Source: Bradyrhizobium sp. Ce-3
GTDB taxonomy: Bacteria > Pseudomonadota > Alphaproteobacteria > Rhizobiales > Xanthobacteraceae
Reading direction: 5' to 3'
Assembly (NCBI RefSeq): GCF_022835695.1
Contig: NZ_BQUV01000001.1
Location: forward strand, 552,541-616,540
Length of the DNA: 64,000 nt
The position numbers were made by a program, and so were the translations under genes. The notes below the pieces were generated by a model. That model searched no databases. It was not told the origin of the DNA and saw only the letters and a program-made list of their open reading frames with translations. Positions 1 to 7,374 of the stretch are shown here, piece by piece (within the stretch, counting starts at the first letter, position 1; every line of letters starts with the position of its first letter).

Positions 1-1362
1 ATGCGACTGGATCGCCTGCTCGACCTCCCATGAGGACACATTCTCCCCGCGCCTGCGGATCGAGTCCTTCATCCGATCGATGAAGCGATAATGACCGTCC
101 GGATCGCGGACCACACGATCGCCGGAGTGAAGCCACAGGTTTCGCCAGGCCTCGACCGTCTTCTCGGGCATGCCGAAATAGCCGGTGGCGAACGCAAAGG
201 GTTCGCGCGCACGAAGCACGAGCTCGCCGGCCTGCCCGTCGGGCAACTCTGAATCGTTCTCATCGACGATGCGGGCTTCAACCCCGTCGGCCAGATAGCC
301 CATCGTCCCCGGGCGATCGGACGGGATCGACCCCGCGAACACGAAGTTGGTCTCGGTCGATCCATAGCCGTCGACCAAGGGAACGCCGAACCGTTCGAGG
401 AACGGCTGGTGGATCTGCCGCGGCACACCGCCGCCAAGCGCGACACGAAGCTGATGCGCGCGATCGTCGTCCGTCCGGGGCTGCGCGAGAAGCATCGATG
501 CCATGGCGCCCAGCAGATAACCGACGGTCGCATGATGCGCCCGCGCGGCGGCCCAAAATCCCGACGCCGAGAATTTCGGCTCCAGCACGTAGCTGCAGCC
601 GTTCAGCATCGCCTGATAGAACGCATTCAGCGCGTTGGTGTGGAACAGCGGCAGCGTCGTGAACAGCACGTCGCCTTCGCGGATGCCAAGCGCCCGCGCC
701 GAATAGATGCCCCACCAGAACAGTTGGGCCTGCGGGCAGCAGACGCCTTTGGCAGGACCCGTGGTGCCTGACGTGTAGAGGATGGCAACGGCATCGCCGG
801 GTCGCACCGCGCCTGGGGAAGCGAGATTTCCGAGCACCGGCAATGGCAGCGAGGACATCCTCGTCTCGGTGCCGGCGCCGATCGTCCATGTCTGCGACGG
901 AAGTTCGACATCGGCGTCCACGGTCTCGATTGCGGCGAGAAGCGGAGCTTCGACGACGAGCAGCGCGGGGCGCGCGTTGCGAAAGATATGCGAGAGCTGG
1001 AGGCCGCGCAGCGCGGTGTTGATCGGCACCGCGATCGCACCGAGCCAGGCGCAGCCCAGATAGACCTGAAGGAATTCTGCCCGGTTCGAGCACATCAGCG
1101 CGACCCGATCGCCGGACTTGATGCCGGCGTCGATCAGCGTTTGGGCGGACGCAGCCGCGATCGCGGCGGTCTGCCGGTAGGTCCAGCGCGTCTCCCCGGC
1201 GACCAGCAGGACACGATCGCCATAGCGCTCGGCCTGCCGGGTCAGGATGGTGGACAGGATCCTGTCCGACGGCGGAAACAAATCGACTGCGCGCGCCCAG
1301 GCCGGCATCGCACTGCCCTGTTGCATCGCCTCATCCGCGTTTGCCCGCACGTCCTGCTCCAC
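1..1362 (-). CDS. AMP-forming acyl-CoA ligase, 3' end beyond the left edge
   Basis: This is a class I adenylate-forming ligase that activates a carboxylic acid through an acyl-AMP and transfers it to CoA. Seen on the reverse strand: the P-loop YTSGTTGPAKG near 770-735, the A5-type motif GYGSTE, and the hinge-side motif WLHSGDRV followed by DRMKDSIRRRGENVSSWEVE near the left edge. The frame is open to base 1, so about 450 residues are visible and the C-terminal lid with its catalytic lysine is missing. It lies directly after the binding-protein gene and is the last visible gene of the minus-strand operon. The start is uncertain: TTG 1380, GTG 1362 and ATG 1326 are all possible and none has a strong ribosome binding site. 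The substrate is unknown; the operon suggests an aryl or indolyl acid. Confidence 0.85.
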   Translation of the reverse strand, partial: MEQDVRANADEAMQQGSAMPAWARAVDLFPPSDRILSTILTRQAERYGDRVLLVAGETRWTYRQTAAIAAASAQTLIDAGIKSGDRVALMCSNRAEFLQVYLGCAWLGAIAVPINTALRGLQLSHIFRNARPALLVVEAPLLAAIETVDADVELPSQTWTIGAGTETRMSSLPLPVLGNLASPGAVRPGDAVAILYTSGTTGPAKGVCCPQAQLFWWGIYSARALGIREGDVLFTTLPLFHTNALNAFYQAMLNGCSYVLEPKFSASGFWAAARAHHATVGYLLGAMASMLLAQPRTDDDRAHQLRVALGGGVPRQIHQPFLERFGVPLVDGYGSTETNFVFAGSIPSDRPGTMGYLADGVEARIVDENDSELPDGQAGELVLRAREPFAFATGYFGMPEKTVEAWRNLWLHSGDRVVRDPDGHYRFIDRMKDSIRRRGENVSSWEVEQAIQSH

Positions 1363-1380
1363 CGCAATCGCGCCATTCAA

Positions 1381-2538
1381 TCAGGGCAGCAGTCTGTACT
1401 TCCCGTCTTCGATCTGAACCAGGATACGCGCACGATCATCGACGCCGTGCCGATCTGCCGGCGTATAGGTGTAGACGCCCTGCGTCCCAGCCAGCTCCTT
1501 GGTGGTGAACAGCGCCTGGCGAAGCGCGGCGCGGAATTCCAGCGAACCCGGCTTGGCGCCGGTCGCGATCGCGCGCCTGGCCGCATCGACCAGCACCAGC
1601 CAGCCGTCGAAGGAATAGGACGAGAACGAGTCGGTCGGCGGCTCGCCGTTGGCCTTCTCGAAGGCGGCGCGGAAAGCCAGCGCGACCTTCTGGATCGGAT
1701 TGCTGGCGGGAAGCTGCTCGGCCGCGGTCACCGGCCCGGTCGGACAGATGATTCCATTGGCCGCCTTGCCGGCGAGCCGCAGGAAATCAGCGCTGATCAG
1801 CCCATGGTTGCCGTACAGCGGCCCCTTGTATCCCCGCTCGGACAGAGCGATCACCGGCAGCGCGCCCGGCGTCCCCGTGCCGCCGAGCATGATGGCGTCC
1901 GGCCGCGCCGTCAGCGCGCGCAGCACCTGGGCGGTCACCGACGAATCCGATCGGGCGTATCGCTCGTTGGCGATGACCTTGATGTCCGCCGCCTTGGCGC
2001 TCTGCGCCAGCGAATCGTACATCAGGTCGCCGAACGCATCCGAGAAGCCGATGAACGCGACGGTCTTCAGCCCTCGCGCCTTCATGTGATCGACGATGCC
2101 CTGAACGAGCAGCGGCGTCGGTTGCGGCGTCTGCACCACCCAGGGCCCGCCATCGCCGGGCGGCACCGGCGCGATCGGCGACACCGCGATCATCGGAACT
2201 TTCATCTCGATCGCGGCGGTTGCCATCGCCAGCGTCTGTGGCGCGCCCGACGTGCCGATCAGAATGTCGACCTTCTCCTGCTCGACGAGCTTGCGCGCGT
2301 TGCGCGCCGACGCGGTGGGATCGGAGGCGTCGTCGAGCTGAATGACGCGGAGCTTCTCACCGCCGACTTCGCCGACATAGGCCTCGCCGGCCGCGATCCC
2401 TTTCGCGTTCGGAATTCCGATCGACGACACCGGTCCGCTGAGACCGGTGACGAATCCGACGAGGATCTCGGCCTGCCCGACCTGCGGAATGGCAACAAGC
2501 AGCGCGGCGGAAGCCAGCAAGGTCTTCATCGAGATCAT
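1381..2538 (-). CDS. ABC transporter periplasmic binding protein, branched-chain amino acid type
   Basis: Type I periplasmic binding protein of the LivJ/LivK-like family, 385 residues. A Sec signal peptide (KTLLASAALLVAIPQVGQA) precedes the mature start EILVGFVTGLSGP. The family signatures for the ligand cleft are present (IQLDDASDP, ARKLVEQEKVDILIGTSG). It has no permease of its own on this strand. A close paralogue at 7375-8526 heads the divergent operon that encodes the permeases and ATPases, so both proteins may feed one importer. In this family such proteins often carry aromatic acids instead of amino acids; the catabolic neighbours favour that here. An ATG three codons downstream is an equally good start. 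Confidence 0.9.
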   Translation of the reverse strand: MISMKTLLASAALLVAIPQVGQAEILVGFVTGLSGPVSSIGIPNAKGIAAGEAYVGEVGGEKLRVIQLDDASDPTASARNARKLVEQEKVDILIGTSGAPQTLAMATAAIEMKVPMIAVSPIAPVPPGDGGPWVVQTPQPTPLLVQGIVDHMKARGLKTVAFIGFSDAFGDLMYDSLAQSAKAADIKVIANERYARSDSSVTAQVLRALTARPDAIMLGGTGTPGALPVIALSERGYKGPLYGNHGLISADFLRLAGKAANGIICPTGPVTAAEQLPASNPIQKVALAFRAAFEKANGEPPTDSFSSYSFDGWLVLVDAARRAIATGAKPGSLEFRAALRQALFTTKELAGTQGVYTYTPADRHGVDDRARILVQIEDGKYRLLP

Positions 2539-2592
2539 GGCACCTGTCTTTCTTGATTTGCGTTTCTTCTGCTGGCAAGCGCCATCCGCGCG

Positions 2593-3375
2593 TTAGCTCG
2601 CCCCAACCAATGCGATCACGCGTAGCGGGCTGCCGGAGCCATTCTGGATCTTCAAGGGTGACGCAACGATGATGGCGCCGGTGGCGGGAAGCTGATCGAG
2701 GTTACAGAGACACTGAAGGCCATAACGGCCGGCGCCGTGCAGGAAGTGATGCGCCGGATAAGGTGGCTCGAAATGGCCGGCCTGCCCCGCGTCGGTGCCG
2801 ATCGTCTCGGTACCGAAGCCGATGATGCCGCGCTCTTCCACCAGCCATTTCATGACCGCTGCGTTCGGGCCTGGCGTATGCGCACCGTCATCCCTGAGGT
2901 TGGCGTAGTCGCGCCAGCCCTTCTTCGACCAGTCGGTCCGCAGCAGGACCCAGTGCCGCTCGGGAATCCGGCCGTGCTTCGCTTCCCAGGCTTCGACGAG
3001 CGGAACGGTCAGCAGGAAATCCGGATCCTGCGCCGCGCCGGCCGAGCCGTCGATCACGCACGCCGGCGCGATCATGTCCTTGGGAGGCATCGTGTCGACG
3101 GAATTGTTCGGCAGGTCCTTGCCGGTGAACCAGTGAATCGGCGCGTCGAAATGCGTGCCGGTGTGCTCGCCGAAGGTCAAATTGTTCCAGTACCAGGCCG
3201 GTCCGCGACCGTCATAGCGCGAAATCTCCTGGATCCGGACCGGGGCTGCCTGGCCGAATTCCGGCGGCAGCACGATGACCGGGAAATCCGGACTGAGCGT
3301 GAAGGTCAGATCGACCACGCGCACCGCGCCGGACGAGATCGCGCCTGCGAGCTCCAGGAGATTCTTGCCTTGCAT
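2593..3375 (-). CDS. Cyclase-family metal hydrolase (isatin hydrolase / kynurenine formamidase fold)
   Basis: A 260-residue member of the cyclase family, which contains kynurenine formamidase and isatin hydrolase. The family metal-binding motif is complete: GEHTGTHFDAPIHW, with H71, H75, D77 and H81 as likely Mn/Zn ligands. A second conserved part is GTDAGQAGHFEPPYPAHHF. These enzymes open amide or lactam bonds by metal-activated water. I start at ATG 3375, which has a GGGAGG ribosome site about 6 bases upstream; the frame extends further but without a better start. It lies 34 bp after the OB/SDR gene in the same operon. Isatin to isatinate hydrolysis would fit the neighbourhood (Ior-like enzyme at 16155), but a formamidase or another lactamase role cannot be excluded. 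Confidence 0.85.
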   Translation of the reverse strand: MQGKNLLELAGAISSGAVRVVDLTFTLSPDFPVIVLPPEFGQAAPVRIQEISRYDGRGPAWYWNNLTFGEHTGTHFDAPIHWFTGKDLPNNSVDTMPPKDMIAPACVIDGSAGAAQDPDFLLTVPLVEAWEAKHGRIPERHWVLLRTDWSKKGWRDYANLRDDGAHTPGPNAAVMKWLVEERGIIGFGTETIGTDAGQAGHFEPPYPAHHFLHGAGRYGLQCLCNLDQLPATGAIIVASPLKIQNGSGSPLRVIALVGAS

Positions 3376-3409
3376 CGTCACGTCCTCCCGCTTGGTTGAA
3401 ACCCTGATC

Positions 3410-4651
3410 TTATTTGTCGAGCTCGCGCTCGAGCGCTTTCGGATTGGCGGCAAGTCGCTGCCGGATTTCCTCGGCGACGTCCCCGACATACATCTCTTCG
3501 AGCCCGCCCCGGAGCCCGGACACGATCGCCTGCGCGACGGCGCGCGGCGCGACCTTGGGCGGCGGCACGGTCTGGAACCACTCGGTATCGACCGGGCCGG
3601 TGAACAGGTTCATCACCTTGACACCGCCGGGCCGCAGTTCCGCGCGAAGACAATGCGACAGCGACAGGCAGGCGGCCTGTGATGCCGAATAGGCGCCGAA
3701 CGCGGGCCAGTTCGCCAGCGCGTACACCGACAGGATGTTGACCCAGGCGGCACTGCTGTTGGTGCCATCCGCCCCCCGCATCCGCATCGCAGGCCCGAAC
3801 GCCTGCGCGAGGTTGATGAAGCCGAGATAGGCCTGGTCGATTTCGTCCCGCGCGGTGCTCGTGCCCCTGCGATCGAGCAGGCCGCCGGGACGCACATATT
3901 CCGTCGTGTTGACGAGGATATCGACCTTGCCGCCGATATCGGCCGCAAGGTCGGTCGCGGACTTTTCGTCGGATGCGTCGAGCGTCACGACCTCGATCCC
4001 CTGCTGTCCGCGCAGCAGCTGCTCGCCGCCGAAGGGACGCCACGGTTCGGCAACGCCGACGAACACCGTCTTGGCGCCCGCGGCCTTCAGCGCCGCGACG
4101 GCCTCCTGGCCGATCACGCTGCGGCCGTTGGTCACGAGCACGCGCCGGAATTTCGGATCAGCCGTCATTTCCCGCCACTGCCGGTCGTCTGCCATGTTGG
4201 GCGTCTCCCCCTCGGGTCGGGCAAAGGCCACCGCCTGACCGCTCTTGTCGAGCTGAAATGACATCAAGACGGGCGCACCCTCGACGCAGTCGGCATGCAA
4301 ATGCGCCACCATCGTCGGGCCGCAGTCCATCTTGACAAGACCAATGCGCCAGGGCGCCCGCTCGCGGAAATACACGTCGCTCGGCACCCGCGCTGTCGTC
4401 TCGGCCAGCAGCGCGCCGCGACGCGGCGCATCGACGAACGCAAGGCCGGCCGACAGGCAGGCGGGGCATGCCTCACGTGCCGGATACGCGAAGGCGCCGC
4501 ATGCCTCGCAGCGCTGCAGCATGAAGCGTCCCTCGGCGGCGGCGCGCGTGAATCCGTGCGACGTCCTGCTGCGCGCCCGCGGCGGCGACGCGGGAAGCCT
4601 TGTCCTCAGCAGCGGGTTCTTGCGCCGGGGTGGCTCAATCGGATCGATCAT
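3410..4651 (-). CDS. Fusion of DUF35 zinc-ribbon/OB-fold domain with an atypical short-chain dehydrogenase
   Basis: 413 residues with two domains. Residues about 33-150 are a DUF35-type domain: a zinc ribbon with C48, C51, C62 and C65, then an OB-fold. Residues about 168-413 are an SDR Rossmann domain starting VLVTNGRSVIGQE. The DUF35 part is the usual partner of SCPx-type thiolases and aldolases (BbsA with BbsB, ChsH2 C-terminal domain with Ltp2), and the preceding gene encodes such a protein with an ATGA overlap at 4648-4651. The SDR active site keeps Ser308 and Tyr321 at the normal 13-residue spacing, but the catalytic lysine of YxxxK is glutamine (YSASQ, Q325). The SDR half may therefore be structural or bind a ligand without dehydrogenase activity. 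Role inferred: subunit of a retro-aldolase or thiolase complex. Confidence 0.85.
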   Translation of the reverse strand: MIDPIEPPRRKNPLLRTRLPASPPRARSRTSHGFTRAAAEGRFMLQRCEACGAFAYPAREACPACLSAGLAFVDAPRRGALLAETTARVPSDVYFRERAPWRIGLVKMDCGPTMVAHLHADCVEGAPVLMSFQLDKSGQAVAFARPEGETPNMADDRQWREMTADPKFRRVLVTNGRSVIGQEAVAALKAAGAKTVFVGVAEPWRPFGGEQLLRGQQGIEVVTLDASDEKSATDLAADIGGKVDILVNTTEYVRPGGLLDRRGTSTARDEIDQAYLGFINLAQAFGPAMRMRGADGTNSSAAWVNILSVYALANWPAFGAYSASQAACLSLSHCLRAELRPGGVKVMNLFTGPVDTEWFQTVPPPKVAPRAVAQAIVSGLRGGLEEMYVGDVAEEIRQRLAANPKALERELDK

Positions 4652-5826
4652 CGCCCAGGCCCTGCAAAGATCACGGCGCCGGAGGCAAGACCGCGATCAT
4701 AGTTGATCATTCCGAAGCCCGAGGCGAGGCCCAGCTTTGCACCCTTCACCTGCGTGGGACCGGCTTCGCCGAGGACTTGCCGCAGTCCCTCGACCAGCCC
4801 AAGATAGGCGCCGGCGGCGCCGGCCTGCCCAACGGAGAGCTGACCGCCCGAGGTGTTGTGTGGGAAATCGCCGTCGATCGTCAGATCGTGCTGACGCACG
4901 AAGGCCGCGCCCTCGCCCTTGTTGCAGAAGCCGAGATCCTCGAACTGCATCATCGTGATGACCGGATAATCATCATAGGTCTGCACGGTATCGAGATCGT
5001 CGGGCTTCACGCCGGCCATTGCGTAGAGCTCGCCGACATCCATCGCCCAGCCGCCGCGCAGCTGCATCGGATCGTCGGCGAAGGCGTTGTGGCGCTCGAT
5101 CGTCGACAGCAATCGTGCCGCCGGCAAGCCCAGTGACGCCGCGGTGTCGTCCCGCATCACCAGGAAGGCCTCGGCACCGGCGCACGGCATCACGCAATCG
5201 AACAGATGAATTGGATCGGAGATGGGACGCGCCGCCAGATACTGCTCGATCGTCAGCGGCGTCTTCATCAGCGCATGCGGGTTGCGCAACGCGTTGGCGC
5301 GCTGGGTGACCGCGATCCTGCCGACGTCCTCGCGCGTCACGCCATAGGTCCGCATGTAATTGCGCGCGATCAGCGCGAAGCTCGCATTGGCACCGCCCGC
5401 ACCGTAGGGATAGACCGCATCCTGGTTGAAGCGCGAGAAATTCTCGAGCGTCAGGCGGAAGGAATCGACATGGTTTGTATCGCCGGCCACGCAAGCCACG
5501 ATGTCGGCATCGTGTGCCTGTACCGCGCGCGCCGCCTTCCGCAACGCCGCAATGGCGCTGGCGCCGCCGAGCGGGATGGTGTCCAGCCATCTGACGCACA
5601 GCCCGAGATGCTGCGTCAGCCCGATCCCGCTGTCGGTCCCCATGGTGAAGCTGGAGACGCACAGACCGTCAATGTCCGAAGCCTTGATCCCGGCTCGCGC
5701 GACCAGTGCGCTCAGCGCACGGCCGATCCACCATTGCGCGCTCTCGATCGAGTAACGCGCATAGGGGATCGTGACGGGAGCCGCCATCACGATGCCGTCA
5801 TACGGTGTGCGCAGCGAATTTCTCAC
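4648..5826 (-). CDS. SCPx-type thiolase-like protein (thiolase or retro-aldolase) lacking the catalytic cysteine
   Basis: 392 residues from GTG 5826, whose GTGA overlaps the stop of the small ORF upstream; ATG 5787 is an alternative start. The fold is that of the thiolase / SCP2-thiolase family. The first nucleophile region reads PLGGASAIAALRKA with no cysteine, the C-terminal His motif GHP is GQA (LSVGQAGAAG), and the last catalytic cysteine region reads ASGFGMI. All the classical thiolase residues are thus changed. Relatives with such changes and a DUF35 partner include Ltp2, a retro-aldolase of steroid side chains. The next gene supplies exactly that partner domain. I infer cleavage of a beta-hydroxyacyl-CoA to a ketone and acetyl-CoA, not classical thiolysis. 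Confidence 0.8.
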   Translation of the reverse strand: MRNSLRTPYDGIVMAAPVTIPYARYSIESAQWWIGRALSALVARAGIKASDIDGLCVSSFTMGTDSGIGLTQHLGLCVRWLDTIPLGGASAIAALRKAARAVQAHDADIVACVAGDTNHVDSFRLTLENFSRFNQDAVYPYGAGGANASFALIARNYMRTYGVTREDVGRIAVTQRANALRNPHALMKTPLTIEQYLAARPISDPIHLFDCVMPCAGAEAFLVMRDDTAASLGLPAARLLSTIERHNAFADDPMQLRGGWAMDVGELYAMAGVKPDDLDTVQTYDDYPVITMMQFEDLGFCNKGEGAAFVRQHDLTIDGDFPHNTSGGQLSVGQAGAAGAYLGLVEGLRQVLGEAGPTQVKGAKLGLASGFGMINYDRGLASGAVIFAGPGR

Positions 5827-5927
5827 CAACCGCCTGCCTTGCTGACCCGCCCCGGATCATCGCCAGCTTCACATCGATACTGCCATGCGCCGTATTCGAA
5901 CAGGGTCACCTTCTCGGGTCTCGTCAC
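5823..5927 (-). CDS. Small ORF of 34 residues, translationally coupled to the thiolase-like gene
   Basis: A GTG-started ORF with a GGAG ribosome site 8 bases upstream (tctggagagccagac then GTG). The predicted peptide begins VTRPEKVTLFEYGAWQYRC and ends in a stop whose TGA overlaps the GTG start of the thiolase-like gene (GTGA). It sits 35 bp after the racemase-fold gene, so it lies inside the operon. I do not recognise the peptide. The ribosome site and overlap support translation, either as a functional small protein or as a leader that couples translation. Chance cannot be ruled out for so short an ORF. Confidence 0.45.
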   Translation of the reverse strand: MTRPEKVTLFEYGAWQYRCEAGDDPGRVSKAGGW

Positions 5928-5962
5928 GTCTGGCTCTCCAGAGCTGGTCGGCCGTTCGGGCG

Positions 5963-6745
5963 CTAGCGCTTGTTGCGGGCGAGCATCGCCCGGAAATCGT
6001 CACGTGCCAGGGCACTGGCGCGCCTGAAGCTCGGTCCGCGGCTCGGCTCGGTGCCGTTGAGCTGCCTGAGTTGCACCCACATCTCGGCACTCTTCAACGC
6101 CACCGCGGCGCAGTTCACGACCGGCGCGTGCCCGACCTTCAGGCCGTGCTCCCGCCCGATCAACAGCCCCGGCAGCACACCGGCGGGGATCACCACGTCG
6201 GCTCCGCGCTCCACCAGCGGCAGCGCGCAGGCCAGGAAATCCTCGATCATTCGGGCATGGGCCGCCTGATCGCCGGCGAACGCGCTTGCGAAATCCTCCG
6301 GCTTGCAACCGAGGCCGGTCACATGGACCACGCGATCGCGGAGACCGTAGCGTTCGGCCTGCTCGTAGTGCCAGACCTCGAAGACCGGATCGAGCGTCAC
6401 GAGGCCAAGGCGCCGGCCGAGTTGCGAGGCCGCAAGCAGCGTCGCCTCGCCGGTTCCGATCACGGGGATGTCGAGTGTCGCGCGGAGCTCGTAAAGACCG
6501 GGATCCTGGAAGTGGCCCATCACGAAGGCGTCGAAGCCGCGCTCTTCGGCCGCGATGCCGTTGTCGATCGCCTGAACGGCGCAGCGCAACTCGGCGAGCC
6601 GGCCGAACTCCCGATCCGGCGGCGAAATGCCCTCGACGTGAACCGTCGTGCCGGGCGCTGCGATTGTGTTGAGGTACTCCGACAGCCGCGCCATGTAGGG
6701 CGCATTCACGCTCGCATCGACGAAACTTTGCCAGAAGATGCGCAT
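5963..6745 (-). CDS. Asp/Glu/hydantoin racemase-superfamily protein without the two catalytic cysteines
   Basis: 260 residues, first gene of the minus-strand operon, with a strong ribosome site GAGGAGAAGG before ATG 6745. The family core is clear: MRIFWQSFVD at the N-terminus, FQDPGLYELRATLDIPVIGTGEA in pieces near residues 80-105, and the second half GADVVIPAG. In active racemases of this family one Cys precedes the DPGL element and the other lies in the GC(T/A)G element of the second half. Here these positions read GHFQDPGL and PAGVLPG, so both cysteines are replaced (by His and Gly). Cysteine-based racemisation is therefore unlikely. It may be a decarboxylase, isomerase or binding protein. 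Its place at the head of the operon suggests a pathway function. Confidence 0.75.
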   Translation of the reverse strand: MRIFWQSFVDASVNAPYMARLSEYLNTIAAPGTTVHVEGISPPDREFGRLAELRCAVQAIDNGIAAEERGFDAFVMGHFQDPGLYELRATLDIPVIGTGEATLLAASQLGRRLGLVTLDPVFEVWHYEQAERYGLRDRVVHVTGLGCKPEDFASAFAGDQAAHARMIEDFLACALPLVERGADVVIPAGVLPGLLIGREHGLKVGHAPVVNCAAVALKSAEMWVQLRQLNGTEPSRGPSFRRASALARDDFRAMLARNKR

Positions 6746-7374
6746 CGCCCTTCTCCTCAAACGGTGACGGGAGCATCGGCCGTCGGCCTGCCGACCGAGA
6801 TATTTCAACCATAAACTAATTGACGCGTCAAATGCGCGCGGCGGAGCCGGCCGGGGGACCTTCCCGATCGCGAGCAGGAGGCCCGTTTTGTGGGACCAAT
6901 ATCTGACGGATTTGGCGCACTCTGCCGGAATTGTATGCATCAACATTTTTTTCCGACAGCCCCGCGACACGTGTTGACGGCGCCACGGAGAATACTTTAG
7001 GCTTTAAGTAATCATCCGCCGGCGAACGACGGGTAAGCCGTCACGATGATGTTGCAGGGCACCGATTTTGAGAAACTCAATCGCGTGGACGATCGTCGGG
7101 CCCGAATGGCCGGCAGCAACATCGCCGGTCGCGCATCGCGGCTGCGGCACTCCTCTCCTGTTGCTTCGACAGAAGCCCGGCGGTCGCCGCCGGCCTGTCC
7201 GCTATTTCAGCGGCACGCCGCACCATGGCCGCTGACGCCCGGCCGAGCGAACATCCTTCTCGCCGCGCCCGGCGTCTGGCGCTGCAGCAATGCCTTCAGT
7301 CGGTTCGTTCGCAGCTCGGGCTCCCCGCCCGGCTTCCAGCCATTCGTATCCAACATCATTGGAGGACAATGCAA
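6746..7374. promoter_or_regulatory. Divergent promoter region with a perfect 12-bp palindrome
   Basis: About 630 bp between two divergent operons, with no ORF that looks real. A perfect palindrome TTGACGCGTCAA lies at 6820-6831, 75 bp upstream of the racemase-fold gene, in an A+T-richer stretch (6801-6835) that is a good place for the minus-strand promoter. An imperfect inverted repeat ACTTTAGGCTTTAAGT lies at 6994-7009. GGAGG at 7361-7365 is the ribosome site of the plus-strand gene. Which regulator binds is not known; the two MarR genes of the island are candidates. Confidence 0.5.

Noticed and set aside
988-2556. 522-codon plus-strand ORF opposite the binding-protein gene
   Set aside because: It is Arg/Gly/His-rich and runs antisense to two clearly recognised genes; typical shadow of high-G+C coding DNA.
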